This document shows positions 15,817 through 24,369 of a stretch of DNA of 64,000 nucleotides, piece by piece. The stretch covers positions 48,777 to 112,776 of the forward strand of contig JAUNKV010000008.1 of NCBI GenBank assembly GCA_030532575.1, in the 5' to 3' direction. The notes under the pieces were generated by a model. The model did no database searches. It was not told where the DNA came from and was given only the letters and a program-made list of their open reading frames with translations. Numbering within the stretch: the stretch's first letter is position 1; each line of letters begins with the position of its first letter. The DNA comes from Propionibacteriaceae bacterium. Its GTDB lineage: Bacteria > Actinomycetota > Actinomycetes > Propionibacteriales > Propionibacteriaceae. The position numbers and the translations under genes were made by a program.

Positions 15817-16635
15817 ATGCGAGCCCGAGTCGTCGCCCTGAACCCGCAGCCCGCCCCGTTGCCCTTCGAGGCGACCTGGCAGCAGGCCCCCTTCGGGGTG
15901 GCCGCCACCGTCACCACCGAGGTCAGCGACCCGGAGCAGCTGCGCATCGACCTGCTGGGCGCCGGGCTCTCCGGGGCGGTCATCACCGGACCGCTCGCCA
16001 CCCGACCCGCGGGGCTGGTGCTGTGCGACGTGGACTCGACGCTGACCAGCACCGAGGCCGTCGATCTCATCGCCGAACACGCCGGGCGTGGGGCCGAGGT
16101 CGCCGCCATCACCGAGCGGGCGATGCGCGGCGAGCTGGACTTCGAGGCCTCGCTGCGGCAGCGGGTCGCGACCCTGGCCGGGCTGCCGGTGTCGGTGCTG
16201 GCCGAGGTGCTGCCCCGGATGGCCCTCTCCCCCGGCGCCCGCGACCTGATCGCCACCCTCCACGACGCCGGGGTCGCCGTCGGGGTCACCTCCGGTGGGT
16301 TCACCGCCCTGGTGCAGCCCCTGGCCGAGGAGCTGGGCCTGGACTTCTGGAACGCCAACGAGCTCCAGATGCGTGACGGCGTGCTCACCGGTCAGGTGAC
16401 GGGCACCATCGTGGATCGCGCCCAGAAGGCCAGGGACCTCGCCCGCTTCGCCCACCAGCACAGCGTGCCAGCCGAGCTCACCGTCGCGGTCGGCGACGGT
16501 GCCAACGACCTGGCGATGCTCACCGCAGCCGGACTCGGGGTCGCCTACTGCGCCAAACCACTGACCGCGGCCCAGGCCGACGGGGTCATCAGCTTCCCCC
16601 GGCTCGACGCCGTCGCCCCACTCGCCCTGCCCTGA
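15817..16635 (+). CDS. serB: phosphoserine phosphatase
   Basis: A 272-residue HAD-family phosphatase for the last step of serine biosynthesis. Motif I is DVDSTLTSTEAV (nucleophile first Asp), motif II SGGF in VTSGGFTALV, motif III the Lys in RAQKARDLARF and motif IV GDGANDLAML. A short N-terminal region of about 65 residues replaces the ACT domain found in longer SerB proteins. The TAGGCT box sets the start at ATG 15817; an extension to 15787 would pass through that promoter. Confidence 0.93.
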   Translation: MRARVVALNPQPAPLPFEATWQQAPFGVAATVTTEVSDPEQLRIDLLGAGLSGAVITGPLATRPAGLVLCDVDSTLTSTEAVDLIAEHAGRGAEVAAITERAMRGELDFEASLRQRVATLAGLPVSVLAEVLPRMALSPGARDLIATLHDAGVAVGVTSGGFTALVQPLAEELGLDFWNANELQMRDGVLTGQVTGTIVDRAQKARDLARFAHQHSVPAELTVAVGDGANDLAMLTAAGLGVAYCAKPLTAAQADGVISFPRLDAVAPLALP

Positions 16636-16697
16636 CGTGCTTGGGCGCGTCCCAGCCATTAGGCTTGTGCCCACGCGAAACTTTCCAAGGAGGGAAC

Positions 16698-18212
16698 ATG
16701 TCAGGTCGGATCCGCAATGAGGGCTTCCGGTCCAAGGTCATGTCGGCAGCCGACGCCGCCGCCATGGTCGAGAACGGCTGGAACATCGGTTTCTCGGGGT
16801 TCACCGGTTCCGGTTACCCGAAGGCCTTCCCGGGTGCCCTGGCCGAACGGATCACTGCTGCCCACGACAAGGGCGAGGAGTTCAAGGTCGGGGTGTGGAC
16901 CGGGGCCTCGACCGCCCCTGAGCTCGACGGTGCCCTCGCGGCCACCGGCGGGGTCGCCTACCGGCAGCCGTACCAGTCCGACCCGGACATGCGAGGCGCC
17001 ATCAACAAGGGCGTCTCCTACTACACCGACATTCACCTGTCCCACGTCGGCCCGCAGGTCAGCCAGGGCTTCCTCGGCAAACTGCACCTGGCCGTGATCG
17101 AGGCCACCGCCATCACCGAGGAGGGCGAGATCGTGCCGTCGTCCTCGGTGGGCATGAACCGCACCTACGTGGATCACGCGGAGAAGGTCATCATCGAGGT
17201 CAACGAGTGGCAGTCCGAGGGGCTCCACGGTATGCACGACATCTACTACCCCATCGGTGCGCTGCCGCCGAACCGGGTGCCGCTGCCCATCCAGAACGCC
17301 GGGGATCGCATCGGTGGCCTGACCATGAAGGTGGACCCGGAGAAGGTCGTGGGCATCATCGTCACCGACGCCCCGGACCGCAACACCCCCTTCAAGCCCC
17401 TCGACGACGACTCGCTGGCCATCGCCGGATACCTGCTGGACTTCCTCGGCAACGAGGTGAAGCAGGGCCGCCTGCCGGAGAACCTGCTGCCGCTGCAGTC
17501 CGGGGTCGGCAACATCGCCAACGCCGTGCTGGCGGGTCTGTTGGAGGGGCCGTTCGAGAACCTGACCTCCTACACCGAGGTGATCCAGGACGGCATGGTG
17601 GACCTGCTGGACTCCGGCAAACTGCTGGTGGCCTCCGCCACCGCTTTCTCCCTCTCCCCGGAGGCTGCGGAGAAGATGAACGACAACGCCGCCGAGTACG
17701 CCAAGAAGATCATCCTGCGCCCGCAGGACGTCTCCAACCACCCGGAGGCCATCCGTCGGATGGGGGTCATCGCCTGCAACGGCATGATCGAGGCCGACAT
17801 CTACGGCAACGTGAACTCCACCCACATCATGGGTTCGAGGATGCAGAACGGCATCGGTGGCTCGGGCGACTTCACCCGCAACGGCTACTTCTCGGCCTTC
17901 GTGACCCCCTCGACGGCGAAGGGCGGGGCCATCTCCGCCATCGTCCCGATGGTCAACCACGTGGACCACACCGAGCACGACGTGGATGTCATCATCACTG
18001 AGCAGGGCCTGGCGGACCTGCGTGGCCTGGCCCCGCGTCAGCGTGCCCAGGTCATCATCGAGAACTGCGCACACCCGGACTTCAAGGAGCCGCTGCGCGA
18101 GTACGTGAAGCTCGCTGCCACCAAGGCCAACGGGCAGCACACCCCGCATGACCTGGCGACGGCGCTCAGCTGGCACGTCCGGTTCCTGGAGACCGGCACC
18201 ATGAAGGCCTGA
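16698..18212 (+). CDS. acetyl-CoA hydrolase/transferase (succinyl-CoA:acetate type)
   Basis: A 504-residue CoA-transferase of the acetyl-CoA hydrolase/transferase family. The conserved C-terminal region includes GSRMQNGIGGSGDFTRNGYF and ITEQGLADLRG. In propionic acid bacteria and acetic acid bacteria such enzymes pass CoA between succinyl-CoA and acetate (or propionate), linking the Wood-Werkman or TCA pathways to acetate; that substrate is inferred from family and likely host. A strong ribosome-binding site (AAGGAGG, 16687-16693) selects ATG 16698 over an upstream start at 16641. TAGGCT at 16660-16665 may be its -10 box. A clear terminator follows. Confidence 0.9.
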   Translation: MSGRIRNEGFRSKVMSAADAAAMVENGWNIGFSGFTGSGYPKAFPGALAERITAAHDKGEEFKVGVWTGASTAPELDGALAATGGVAYRQPYQSDPDMRGAINKGVSYYTDIHLSHVGPQVSQGFLGKLHLAVIEATAITEEGEIVPSSSVGMNRTYVDHAEKVIIEVNEWQSEGLHGMHDIYYPIGALPPNRVPLPIQNAGDRIGGLTMKVDPEKVVGIIVTDAPDRNTPFKPLDDDSLAIAGYLLDFLGNEVKQGRLPENLLPLQSGVGNIANAVLAGLLEGPFENLTSYTEVIQDGMVDLLDSGKLLVASATAFSLSPEAAEKMNDNAAEYAKKIILRPQDVSNHPEAIRRMGVIACNGMIEADIYGNVNSTHIMGSRMQNGIGGSGDFTRNGYFSAFVTPSTAKGGAISAIVPMVNHVDHTEHDVDVIITEQGLADLRGLAPRQRAQVIIENCAHPDFKEPLREYVKLAATKANGQHTPHDLATALSWHVRFLETGTMKA

Positions 18213-18224
18213 TCCTTGGACTGC

Positions 18225-18250
18225 GAGGCCCCCGGGAAACCGGGGGCCTC
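18225..18250 (+). terminator. terminator after CoA-transferase gene
   Basis: GAGGCCCCCGG-GAAA-CCGGGGGCCTC: an 11-base perfect stem with a GAAA tetraloop, starting 12 bases after the stop codon; the tail GTCGTTATC is only weakly T-rich. Confidence 0.85.
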
Positions 18251-18309
18251 GTCGTTATCTCGTGCGTGGCTGGAGCCGGTGACATCATGGAGGCAGCGTT
18301 TGCGGTCGC

Positions 18310-18855
18310 TCAGGAGCCGAGCGCGTAGGTACGGTGACGTCGCCACGCCCCAGTGCCGGGGGGCGGCCCGGACCACAGCTCCACCGTCGTGCAGCGCTGG
18401 ATGATCGGCAGGTGTTTCAGCACCTTGACCTCGGCGGCCTTGAGGGTCTCCAGGGGGGCGCGTTTGCCGATGGTGACGTGGGGCACCGCGCGTTCCGGGA
18501 CCGCCCCGAACGCCGGATGGTCGGGGAAGACGTCACGGATGCGGGTCACGAGGTTGTTCAGCACCACCTGATCGCTGGGCGGCAGGTACACCGAGTCCGT
18601 CCCGAACCACGCGGTGGTGGCGAATTCGAGTTGGAACCTCCCGAAGTCACGCAGTACCTGATCCAACCGGTCGTCCTGCTCCACCGACAGGCGCGTGGTG
18701 AAGGGGTAGAGCAGGTTGAGGTGCGCGGGAACCCCGTCGGCGGCCGAGGGGTCCAGCTTCATGCGGATGTCGTGCAGCACCGGCTCCAGGTCCGAGCACT
18801 TCAGCATCAGGGCGGACTGCCGGAGCACGACGTAGGGCTCAGGGGCAGTTTCCAT
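18310..18855 (-). CDS. 2'-5' RNA ligase-like 2H phosphoesterase
   Basis: A 181-residue protein with the two-histidine phosphoesterase layout: first motif HLNLLYPF (about residue 45) and second HVTIGK (about 125), roughly 80 residues apart. Family members usually have H-x-T/S in both motifs; here the first is H-L-N, so activity may be altered. These enzymes hydrolyse cyclic phosphates on RNA or nucleotides. A TAGGAT box at 18863-18868 lies seven bases before ATG 18855, which I prefer to the ATG at 18864 inside that box. Divergent from the M20 gene. Confidence 0.75.
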   Translation of the reverse strand: METAPEPYVVLRQSALMLKCSDLEPVLHDIRMKLDPSAADGVPAHLNLLYPFTTRLSVEQDDRLDQVLRDFGRFQLEFATTAWFGTDSVYLPPSDQVVLNNLVTRIRDVFPDHPAFGAVPERAVPHVTIGKRAPLETLKAAEVKVLKHLPIIQRCTTVELWSGPPPGTGAWRRHRTYALGS

Positions 18856-18862
18856 GCCCCCC

Positions 18863-18868
18863 ATCCTA
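18863..18868 (-). promoter_or_regulatory. -10 box for gene at 18855
   Basis: TAGGAT on the minus strand, seven bases before the chosen ATG. Confidence 0.45.
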
Positions 18869-18930
18869 GAAGAAGAGCCCGGAGAAACGGCCCGAGGACA
18901 ACCACGGCGCGCCGATGAGAGAATTCATCC

Positions 18931-20130
18931 GTGAGCATTCGTGACTACATGGCAGGCATCGAGGATGACCTGGTCGCCCTGCGCCGCGACCTGCACCGGA
19001 TTCCGGAGGTGGGACTCCAGCTCCCCGAGACCCAGGCGCGGCTCCTGGCAGAGCTGGAGGGGCTGCCGTTGGAGATCACCCTGGGGCGGCAGGTGAGCAG
19101 CATCGTCGCGGTGTTGCGGGGAACGGCCCCCAGCGACGGGGAGCGTCCCGTCGTGCTGCTGCGCGGTGACATGGATGCCCTACCGGTGACCGAGCTCACA
19201 GGGGAGCCCTTCGCCTCGACCAATGGCAACATGCACGCCTGCGGGCACGACCTGCACATGGCGCTGCTGGTGGGGGCGGTGCGGGCACTGTGTGCGCACC
19301 GCGACCAGCTGGCCGGGGACGTGATCTTCCAGTTCCAACCGGGCGAGGAGGGCGTGGACGGCTGCCGCTACATGCTTGAGGAAGGCCTGCTGGATGCGGC
19401 GGGACGCCGACCGGATGCGGCCTGGGCGATCCATGTGTGGTCAGCGATGGACCCGTGCGGGGTGTTCTCCACCAAGCCGGGCACGGTGATGGCCTCCTCC
19501 GACGAGTTCCGGGTGAAGGTGCTGGGGCGCGGTGGGCACGGCTCGGCCCCACACCGGGCCGCCGATCCGGTGGCCCCGATGGCGAGCATGATCTCGGCCA
19601 CCCACGACATGGTCACCCGACGCTTCGACGCCTTCGATCCGGTGGTGGTGACGGTGGGTCACGTCCGCGCGGGCACCGCCCACAACGTGATCCCCGAGTA
19701 CGCGGAGTTCCACGGCACCTTCCGGGCCTTCTCGGATGAGGCCCGAAACCGGGTGGCCGAGCTGCTGCCCGAGCTGTTCGCCGGGATCGCAGCCGCCAGC
19801 GGCGTCGAGGTGGCCTACGAGCGGGTGGAGCAGTACCCCGTCACCGTCAACGACGTGACTGCGACCGAGCAGGCCGCGGCGGTGGTCGGCGAGCTGTTCG
19901 GCGCGGAGCGTCACGTGCGTTGGGAGCATCCGCTGTCGGCGGCCGAGGACTTCTCCCGCATCCTGCAGGAGGCCCCGGGCAGCTTCATCGGGCTGAGCGC
20001 CTGCCCGCCGGAGCTGGACCCGGACACGGCCCCGATGAACCACTCGGCCCACGCCCGTTTCGACGACCGGGTGGTCGCCGACGGTGCGACGCTGCTGGCC
20101 GAGCTGGCCGCCCGACGTCTGAGGGCGTGA
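18931..20130 (+). CDS. M20-family amidohydrolase (M20D)
   Basis: A 399-residue metallo-amidohydrolase of the hippurate/IAA-amino-acid hydrolase type. Metal-binding and catalytic features: HACGHDLHMALLVG (Cys and His ligands), FQPGEEGVDG (Glu pair), HVWS, and NHSAHARFDD near the C-terminus. The central dimerisation or lid domain runs about 180-290 (GRGGHGSAPHRAADPV at its start). No signal peptide, so it acts in the cytoplasm, releasing amino acids from N-acyl conjugates; the substrate is not determined. The start is GTG 18931 (MSIRDYMAGIEDDLVALRRD). Confidence 0.9.
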   Translation: MSIRDYMAGIEDDLVALRRDLHRIPEVGLQLPETQARLLAELEGLPLEITLGRQVSSIVAVLRGTAPSDGERPVVLLRGDMDALPVTELTGEPFASTNGNMHACGHDLHMALLVGAVRALCAHRDQLAGDVIFQFQPGEEGVDGCRYMLEEGLLDAAGRRPDAAWAIHVWSAMDPCGVFSTKPGTVMASSDEFRVKVLGRGGHGSAPHRAADPVAPMASMISATHDMVTRRFDAFDPVVVTVGHVRAGTAHNVIPEYAEFHGTFRAFSDEARNRVAELLPELFAGIAAASGVEVAYERVEQYPVTVNDVTATEQAAAVVGELFGAERHVRWEHPLSAAEDFSRILQEAPGSFIGLSACPPELDPDTAPMNHSAHARFDDRVVADGATLLAELAARRLRA

Positions 20131-20160
20131 TCTCGGGACCCTCCACCGCCCCCTCGTCGA

Positions 20161-20233
20161 GCACGAACCGCCGAGGAAACGCGGTTGACCGTCGCCAAGT
20201 GACGCGCCAACGCTTTTCACCAGCGATTCGTGC
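20161..20233 (+). repeat. 73-base palindromic repeat, copy 6
   Basis: GCACGAACCGCCG ... CAGCGATTCGTGC; 31 bases after the M20 stop and only four bases before the next copy. Copies 6-8 fill the 332-base gap before the membrane-protein gene. Confidence 0.9.
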
Positions 20234-20237
20234 CCGA

Positions 20238-20310
20238 GCAGGAATCGCCGAGGATCGACCGTTCACCGTCGCCAGGCGACGCGCCAACGCTTTTCACCAG
20301 CGATTCGTGC
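20238..20310 (+). repeat. 73-base palindromic repeat, copy 7
   Basis: GCAGGAATCGCCG ... CAGCGATTCGTGC; internal stem degenerate (GACCGTTCACCGTC). Confidence 0.92.
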
Positions 20311-20336
20311 CCGAGCACACCGCCCGCCCACCCCGA

Positions 20337-20409
20337 GCAGGAACCGCCGAGGATCGACCGTTCACCGTCGCCAAGTGACGCGCCAACGACTTTCACCAGC
20401 GATTCGTGC
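20337..20409 (+). repeat. 73-base palindromic repeat, copy 8
   Basis: GCAGGAACCGCCG ... CAGCGATTCGTGC; follows copy 7 after the same 26-base spacer seen between copies 4 and 5. Confidence 0.92.
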
Positions 20410-20448
20410 CCAAACACCTGTTCCCAGACTCCTGCTCCCGGAGCGCAG

Positions 20449-20454
20449 TAGGCT
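20449..20454 (+). promoter_or_regulatory. -10 box for gene at 20463
   Basis: TAGGCT, eight bases before the ATG at 20463; no ribosome-binding site. Confidence 0.5.
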
Positions 20455-20462
20455 GGTGCCCG

Positions 20463-21056
20463 ATGACCACGCCCATGATCCCGGCTCCTGTCAAGGAGAT
20501 CGCCACCCTGCCGCCACTGCCCTCGACCAACGGGGGCGTGAAGCTCTCCGAGCGTACCGGGGAGCCGCGACGCCCCTGGACCGTCACCGTCGCACTGGTG
20601 GTGATGTGCATGGCGGCTGCGGTGATCGCCGTGGTCTACGGGTATCACTGGTGGCTCGCGGTCCATCCACCGAGCTACCCGACCTCCGCCCTGCTGATCG
20701 AGTGGATCACTCCCGACCCCGGCAAGTGGCTGTCGCTGACCCTGGAGGGGGTGCTGGCCCTGATCGCCTTCCTCGCCGCCGCCTCCTGCGGCTGGGCGGG
20801 CTTCCAGGGCTGGAACGGCTGGTCCTTCTCCCGCTGGGCCGGAATCTCGGCCATCGCCGCCACCGGCTTGGCGACGGCGAGCTTCGACCTGCTGGCCCTG
20901 GCCGCAGTCGGTCTGGCCGCCGTCTCGACGCTGCTGCTGTTCCTGCCCGCCTCCATGCGCTTCTTCCGCGACTTCGAGTCCCACCGTCGGGTCTCCCCCA
21001 CCGGCTGGCGACGACCCGAGCAGATCGTCTACGGCAGACTCCCCCGCTTCCGCTGA
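20463..21056 (+). CDS. membrane protein of unknown function
   Basis: A 197-residue protein I do not recognise. After a polar N-terminal ~35 residues there are about four hydrophobic helices (WTVTVALVVMCMAAAVIAVV, then LTLEGVLALIAFLAAASCGW, and two in the segment SRWAGISAIAATGLA to LLLFLPASM), and a basic cytoplasmic tail (SHRRVSPTGWRRPEQ). The start is fixed by the TAGGCT box eight bases upstream. It stands alone between the 73-base repeat cluster and the convergent methionine-import operon, so context gives no function. Confidence 0.75.
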   Translation: MTTPMIPAPVKEIATLPPLPSTNGGVKLSERTGEPRRPWTVTVALVVMCMAAAVIAVVYGYHWWLAVHPPSYPTSALLIEWITPDPGKWLSLTLEGVLALIAFLAAASCGWAGFQGWNGWSFSRWAGISAIAATGLATASFDLLALAAVGLAAVSTLLLFLPASMRFFRDFESHRRVSPTGWRRPEQIVYGRLPRFR

Positions 21057-21123
21057 GCCGAGAGAGTGCGAGCAGGGGCGTACACGAACTGGCGGGTTGC
21101 GTAGAGGGTGCGCCCTCACTGAC

Positions 21124-21177
21124 CAACCGATCCCCGCACACCGTCGGACAGGCCGACAGGTGGGCGGGGATCGGTTG
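21124..21177. terminator. hairpin between convergent genes
   Basis: CAACCGATCCCCGC (21124-21137) pairs perfectly with GCGGGGATCGGTTG (21164-21177); an inner GTCGG/CCGAC stem lies in the loop. It separates the membrane-protein gene from the end of metQ and could serve both, though neither side has a U-tract. A smaller hairpin, GAGGG/CCCTC, lies at 21104-21117. Confidence 0.7.
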
Positions 21178-21188
21178 TCCCAGGAGGA

Positions 21189-21992
21189 TCAGGCCGGGGT
21201 GACGTCGCCGTTCGGCCACTCCTGCTTGATGAACTCCCTCACCTTGTCGCTGTGCAACAGCTCGTCGAGCTTCGCGACGGCGGGCTTGACGTCATCAGTG
21301 CGCCAGGTCAGGAAGTTGGCGTAGGGGTTGTCCGCCACCTCCTCGACGATCAGGGCACTGTCGGTGCTCAGCCCCGCGGTGAGGATGAAGTTGCCGTTGA
21401 TGATCGCCAGGTCGATGGCCGGGTCGTCCTTGAGCTGGACGATGATCTCCGGCTGGTTCTCCTCGAACTTCAACCCCCGCGGGTTCTGCTCAGCAGTGAT
21501 GGTCAGCACGGAGGTGCCCTCGGTGATTCCGGTCAGCAGCCCGGCCTTCTCCAGCAGCTTCAGGGCGCGGTACTGGTTGGAGACGTCATTGGTGATGGCC
21601 ACCCTCGCACCATCTGCGACCTCCGTCACGGCACCGAACTTCGACGAGAAGACCGCGTAGGGCTCGATGTGGACACCCTTGCCGTGGGAGAACTTGTAGC
21701 CCTTGTCCGCGATCTCGGCCTCCAGGTAGGGCAGGTGCTGGAAGTAGTTGGCGTCCAGGGTGCCGTCGGCCAGGGTGGAGTTCGGCAGCACGTAGTCGTC
21801 GAACTCACGGATCTCGATCTCGATCCCGGCCTCGGCAGCCAGGTTGTCACGGACGAACTCCAGAATCTTCGCGTGCGGGACCGGGCTGGCCCCGACGATG
21901 ATCTTGTCCTTGGCACCCGAACCGCACGCGGTCAGGGCGAGGACGGCGGCCAACGAGGCCGCCAGCAGGGACAGGTACTTGCGCATGGTCAT
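21189..21992 (-). CDS. metQ: methionine ABC transporter substrate-binding lipoprotein
   Basis: A 267-residue NlpA/MetQ-family lipoprotein. The signal peptide runs from MTMRKYLSLLAASLAAVLAL to the lipobox LTAC, so it is anchored to the outer face of the membrane. The body has the family pattern (KIIVGASPVPHAKILEFVRD; DYVLPNSTLADGTLDANYFQ; LPYLEAEI). It should bind D/L-methionine and deliver it to the MetI/MetN complex encoded just upstream on the same strand. Start ATG 21992 follows GGAAAGG; the longer frame to 22040 has no signal-peptide logic. Confidence 0.93.
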   Translation of the reverse strand: MTMRKYLSLLAASLAAVLALTACGSGAKDKIIVGASPVPHAKILEFVRDNLAAEAGIEIEIREFDDYVLPNSTLADGTLDANYFQHLPYLEAEIADKGYKFSHGKGVHIEPYAVFSSKFGAVTEVADGARVAITNDVSNQYRALKLLEKAGLLTGITEGTSVLTITAEQNPRGLKFEENQPEIIVQLKDDPAIDLAIINGNFILTAGLSTDSALIVEEVADNPYANFLTWRTDDVKPAVAKLDELLHSDKVREFIKQEWPNGDVTPA

Positions 21993-22044
21993 GCCTTTCC
22001 GGGCCAACAACAAGTTGGCCACTGTCGGATGAGGCGTCACCCAC

Positions 22045-22716
22045 TCAACGGTGGTCGACGCGACGGATCACTGTATCCCCCAACGCCTGGATGAGCTGAA
22101 CCATTCCCATCAGCAGCACCACGGTGACGAGCATCACCACGGGCTCGAAGCGCTGGTAGCCATAGTTGTAGCCGAGCCGCCCCAGCCCGCCACCGCCGAT
22201 CAGGCCTGCCATCGCGGAGTACCCGATGAGGGTGACCACCGTGGTGGTGATCGCAGCCACCAGCGCGGGGGCGGCTTCCGGCAGCAGCACCTTCGTGATG
22301 GTCTGGAATCGGGTGGAACCCATCGCGTGGGCGGCGTCGAGCTTGCCCGGGTGGACGTCACGCAGCGCCGCCTCGACCAGACGGGCGAAGAAGGGCACGG
22401 CGGCGATGGTCAGGGACACGCTGGCCGCCAGCGGCCCGACGGCGGTACCGACGATCCATTTGGTGAACGGGATCAGGCTGAGCATCAAGATGGCATAGGG
22501 CACCGAGCGGGTGATGTTGACCAGCCCGCTCAGCAACAGCGAGACGATGCGGTTCTCCGCCATCGCACCGCGCTGGGTGGTGAACAGCACCACACCGAGC
22601 GGCAGCCCGAGCAGCACCGTCGCCACGGAGGAGATGCCCACCATGACGAGGGTTTCGACGATGGCTGGCCCCAGGGCCGCCAGGAGCGCTTCGGTGGAAA
22701 TCTCGAGAGGGGTCAT
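22045..22716 (-). CDS. metI: methionine ABC transporter permease
   Basis: A 223-residue BPD-type permease with about five membrane helices and the cytoplasmic EAA loop (EAALRDVHPGKLDAAHAMGS) that contacts the ATPase. Family pattern (VIETLVMVGISSVATVLLGL; ITRSVPYAILML) matches MetI. The gene overlaps metN by 4 bases at 22713-22716 and precedes metQ by about 50 bases, the standard metNIQ order. Confidence 0.93.
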   Translation of the reverse strand: MTPLEISTEALLAALGPAIVETLVMVGISSVATVLLGLPLGVVLFTTQRGAMAENRIVSLLLSGLVNITRSVPYAILMLSLIPFTKWIVGTAVGPLAASVSLTIAAVPFFARLVEAALRDVHPGKLDAAHAMGSTRFQTITKVLLPEAAPALVAAITTTVVTLIGYSAMAGLIGGGGLGRLGYNYGYQRFEPVVMLVTVVLLMGMVQLIQALGDTVIRRVDHR

Positions 22717-23726
22717 GAGTCCACTCCTGCCAGCTCGGTTGCGGGGGTGAGTCGCGCATCGGCCCCGAGGCCACGCAGAAAGGTGACCACGGCGTGCGGG
22801 TCGATCCCGGCGGGCACGAGCAGTCGCAGATGGCTGAAGGTGACCCCGGCCAGATGCTCGACGCTGCCAGCGACGATGGCCAGCGTGGTGCCGAAGTGCT
22901 GGGCGGTGAGGGTCACCACCGGCTGGTCGGCGTTGCTCCCTGAGGCCAGGACGTCCACGAGCACGCCCCCTGCCTCGTCCGCCGGGTCGTGGGCGGGGAT
23001 GCCGAGCAGGGCCTGCGACAGACGTCCATCGAGGCTGCGGATCACTTCGGTGAGGGGGCCGGACTCGACGATCCGCCCGGCCTCCAGCAGCGACACCGAG
23101 TCGCAGATGCGCTTGACAACGTGCATCTCGTGGGTGATGACGACCACCGCCAGGTCAAGGCGACGACGCAGCTCCTCGATGAGGTCGAGAATTTCGTTGG
23201 TGGTGCGCGGATCAAGGGCCGAGGTCGGCTCGTCGCACAACAGCACGGCAGGTTCGGTGGCGAGCGCCCTGGCGATGCCGACGCGCTGCCGCTGCCCGCC
23301 GGACAGCTGGGCCGGGTGGGCCTTCCCGGCGTCCTCCAGCCCCACCAGGGCCAGCAGCTCCTGGGCCCGCGAGACGGCCTGCCCCCTGCCGACCCCCTGG
23401 ATCTCCAGCGGGTAGGTGATGTTGTCGATGATGGTGCGAGAGTCGAACAGGTTGGCGTGCTGGAACACCAGACCGAGCCGATGACGCATGGAACGCAGCT
23501 CAGTGTTGCTGGCCTTGGTCAGGTCACGGTTCTGGATCCTGATGGTGCCGCTGGTGGGGCGGTCCAGCATCGCCAGGCACCTCACCAGGGTGGACTTCCC
23601 GGCCCCGGAGTGGCCGATGATGCCGTGGATGCTTCCTGCTGGGACACTGAGGCTCACACCGTCGAGGGCGCGCACCTCACGTCCGGGTTGCTGGTAGACC
23701 TTCTTCAGGTCACTGACTGTGATCAT
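22713..23726 (-). CDS. metN: methionine ABC transporter ATP-binding protein
   Basis: A 337-residue ABC ATPase: Walker A GHSGAGKSTL, signature LSGGQRQRVGIA, Walker B VLLCDEPTSALDP, followed by a C-terminal NIL domain (about 255-337) that binds methionine and inhibits transport when the cell is replete. It heads the metN-metI-metQ operon. I looked upstream for a SAM-type riboswitch or T-box and saw none; GGAG four bases before the ATG is the ribosome-binding site. Confidence 0.94.
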   Translation of the reverse strand: MITVSDLKKVYQQPGREVRALDGVSLSVPAGSIHGIIGHSGAGKSTLVRCLAMLDRPTSGTIRIQNRDLTKASNTELRSMRHRLGLVFQHANLFDSRTIIDNITYPLEIQGVGRGQAVSRAQELLALVGLEDAGKAHPAQLSGGQRQRVGIARALATEPAVLLCDEPTSALDPRTTNEILDLIEELRRRLDLAVVVITHEMHVVKRICDSVSLLEAGRIVESGPLTEVIRSLDGRLSQALLGIPAHDPADEAGGVLVDVLASGSNADQPVVTLTAQHFGTTLAIVAGSVEHLAGVTFSHLRLLVPAGIDPHAVVTFLRGLGADARLTPATELAGVDS

Positions 23727-23795
23727 TGTGCTCCGGGGTCGCGGTGGACAGGGCTCCTCAAGGACAACGCCGGACGGCGGCCGGGCATTCCGGCG

Positions 23796-24347
23796 TCACG
23801 ATGCCCGCACGGCCTCGGCCACTCGGGTGAAGCGCTCCTTGTCCAGCACCGCCCCGATCCGCCGCACCCGGGTGGGGTCGACGCGGATGATCCGGTTGAT
23901 CCGGACCTCGCTGGGGCGGTTCTGTTCGTCCCACGGCCCCTTTCCGATGTCCATCCAGCGACGCCCGTACCTGGCCTCCTGCCGGGCATCACGGTCGTGG
24001 TCCTTGGAGGTCAGCTGCAGCCCGAGCAGCCACTTGCCGTCACGCCCGATGATGAGCACCGGCCGGTCCTTGCCCTTGCTGTGGTCCTCCTCGTAGGGCA
24101 CCCACGTCCACACGATCTCCCCCGGGTCCGCGTCACTGTCCCGGCTCGGACGGTAGGTGATCCGTGGAGTGCCCTGGAAGTCCCCCGGGTAGGGGTGGCT
24201 GGTGGTTCGGCCGCTGGATGTGGTGTTGGTGGTGGATCGGCGACGGCGGGTCCTCGGCTTGGCGACCCCTTGGTCGGCCCCCTTGAGGAAGGAGTGCAGG
24301 AGGTCACGCCCGATGCGTCGCATGGTGTCGGAGAGCCACTTCATCAT
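23796..24347 (-). CDS. PemK/MazF-family toxin-like protein
   Basis: A 183-residue protein. The first ~75 residues are basic and serine/threonine-rich with no domain seen (GVAKPRTRRRRSTTN). The C-terminal ~110 residues have the PemK/MazF pattern: GEIVWTWVPYEED, then KDRPVLIIGRDG, a central conserved-looking LGLQLTSKD and a C-terminal VRINRIIRVDPTRV. MazF toxins are mRNA-cleaving RNases, but long-tailed actinobacterial members like this usually stand alone without an antitoxin gene, as here. TATCTT at 24354-24359 ends six bases before the ATG. The 6C RNA gene lies directly upstream. Confidence 0.75.
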   Translation of the reverse strand: MMKWLSDTMRRIGRDLLHSFLKGADQGVAKPRTRRRRSTTNTTSSGRTTSHPYPGDFQGTPRITYRPSRDSDADPGEIVWTWVPYEEDHSKGKDRPVLIIGRDGKWLLGLQLTSKDHDRDARQEARYGRRWMDIGKGPWDEQNRPSEVRINRIIRVDPTRVRRIGAVLDKERFTRVAEAVRAS

Positions 24348-24353
24348 GGCATC

Positions 24354-24359
24354 AAGATA
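24354..24359 (-). promoter_or_regulatory. -10 box for PemK/MazF-like gene
   Basis: TATCTT on the minus strand with a six-base gap to ATG 24347; lies just after the terminator of the 6C RNA. Confidence 0.45.
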
Positions 24360-24369
24360 CCGCCGGGCA

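Noticed and set aside
14246..20409. CRISPR-like look of 73-base repeats with 26-27-base spacers
   Set aside because: Repeats are too long and internally palindromic, arrays have only two or three units, one spacer is identical at two loci, and no cas gene is present.
20375..21202. 275-codon plus-strand frame overlapping the membrane-protein gene
   Set aside because: Arg/Pro/Leu-rich shadow in another frame; the frame from 20463 has membrane helices and a well-placed -10 box.
23727..23795. Possible SAM riboswitch or T-box upstream of metN
   Set aside because: The leader is under 70 bases and shows neither the conserved SAM-riboswitch helices nor a T-box sequence or specifier stem.
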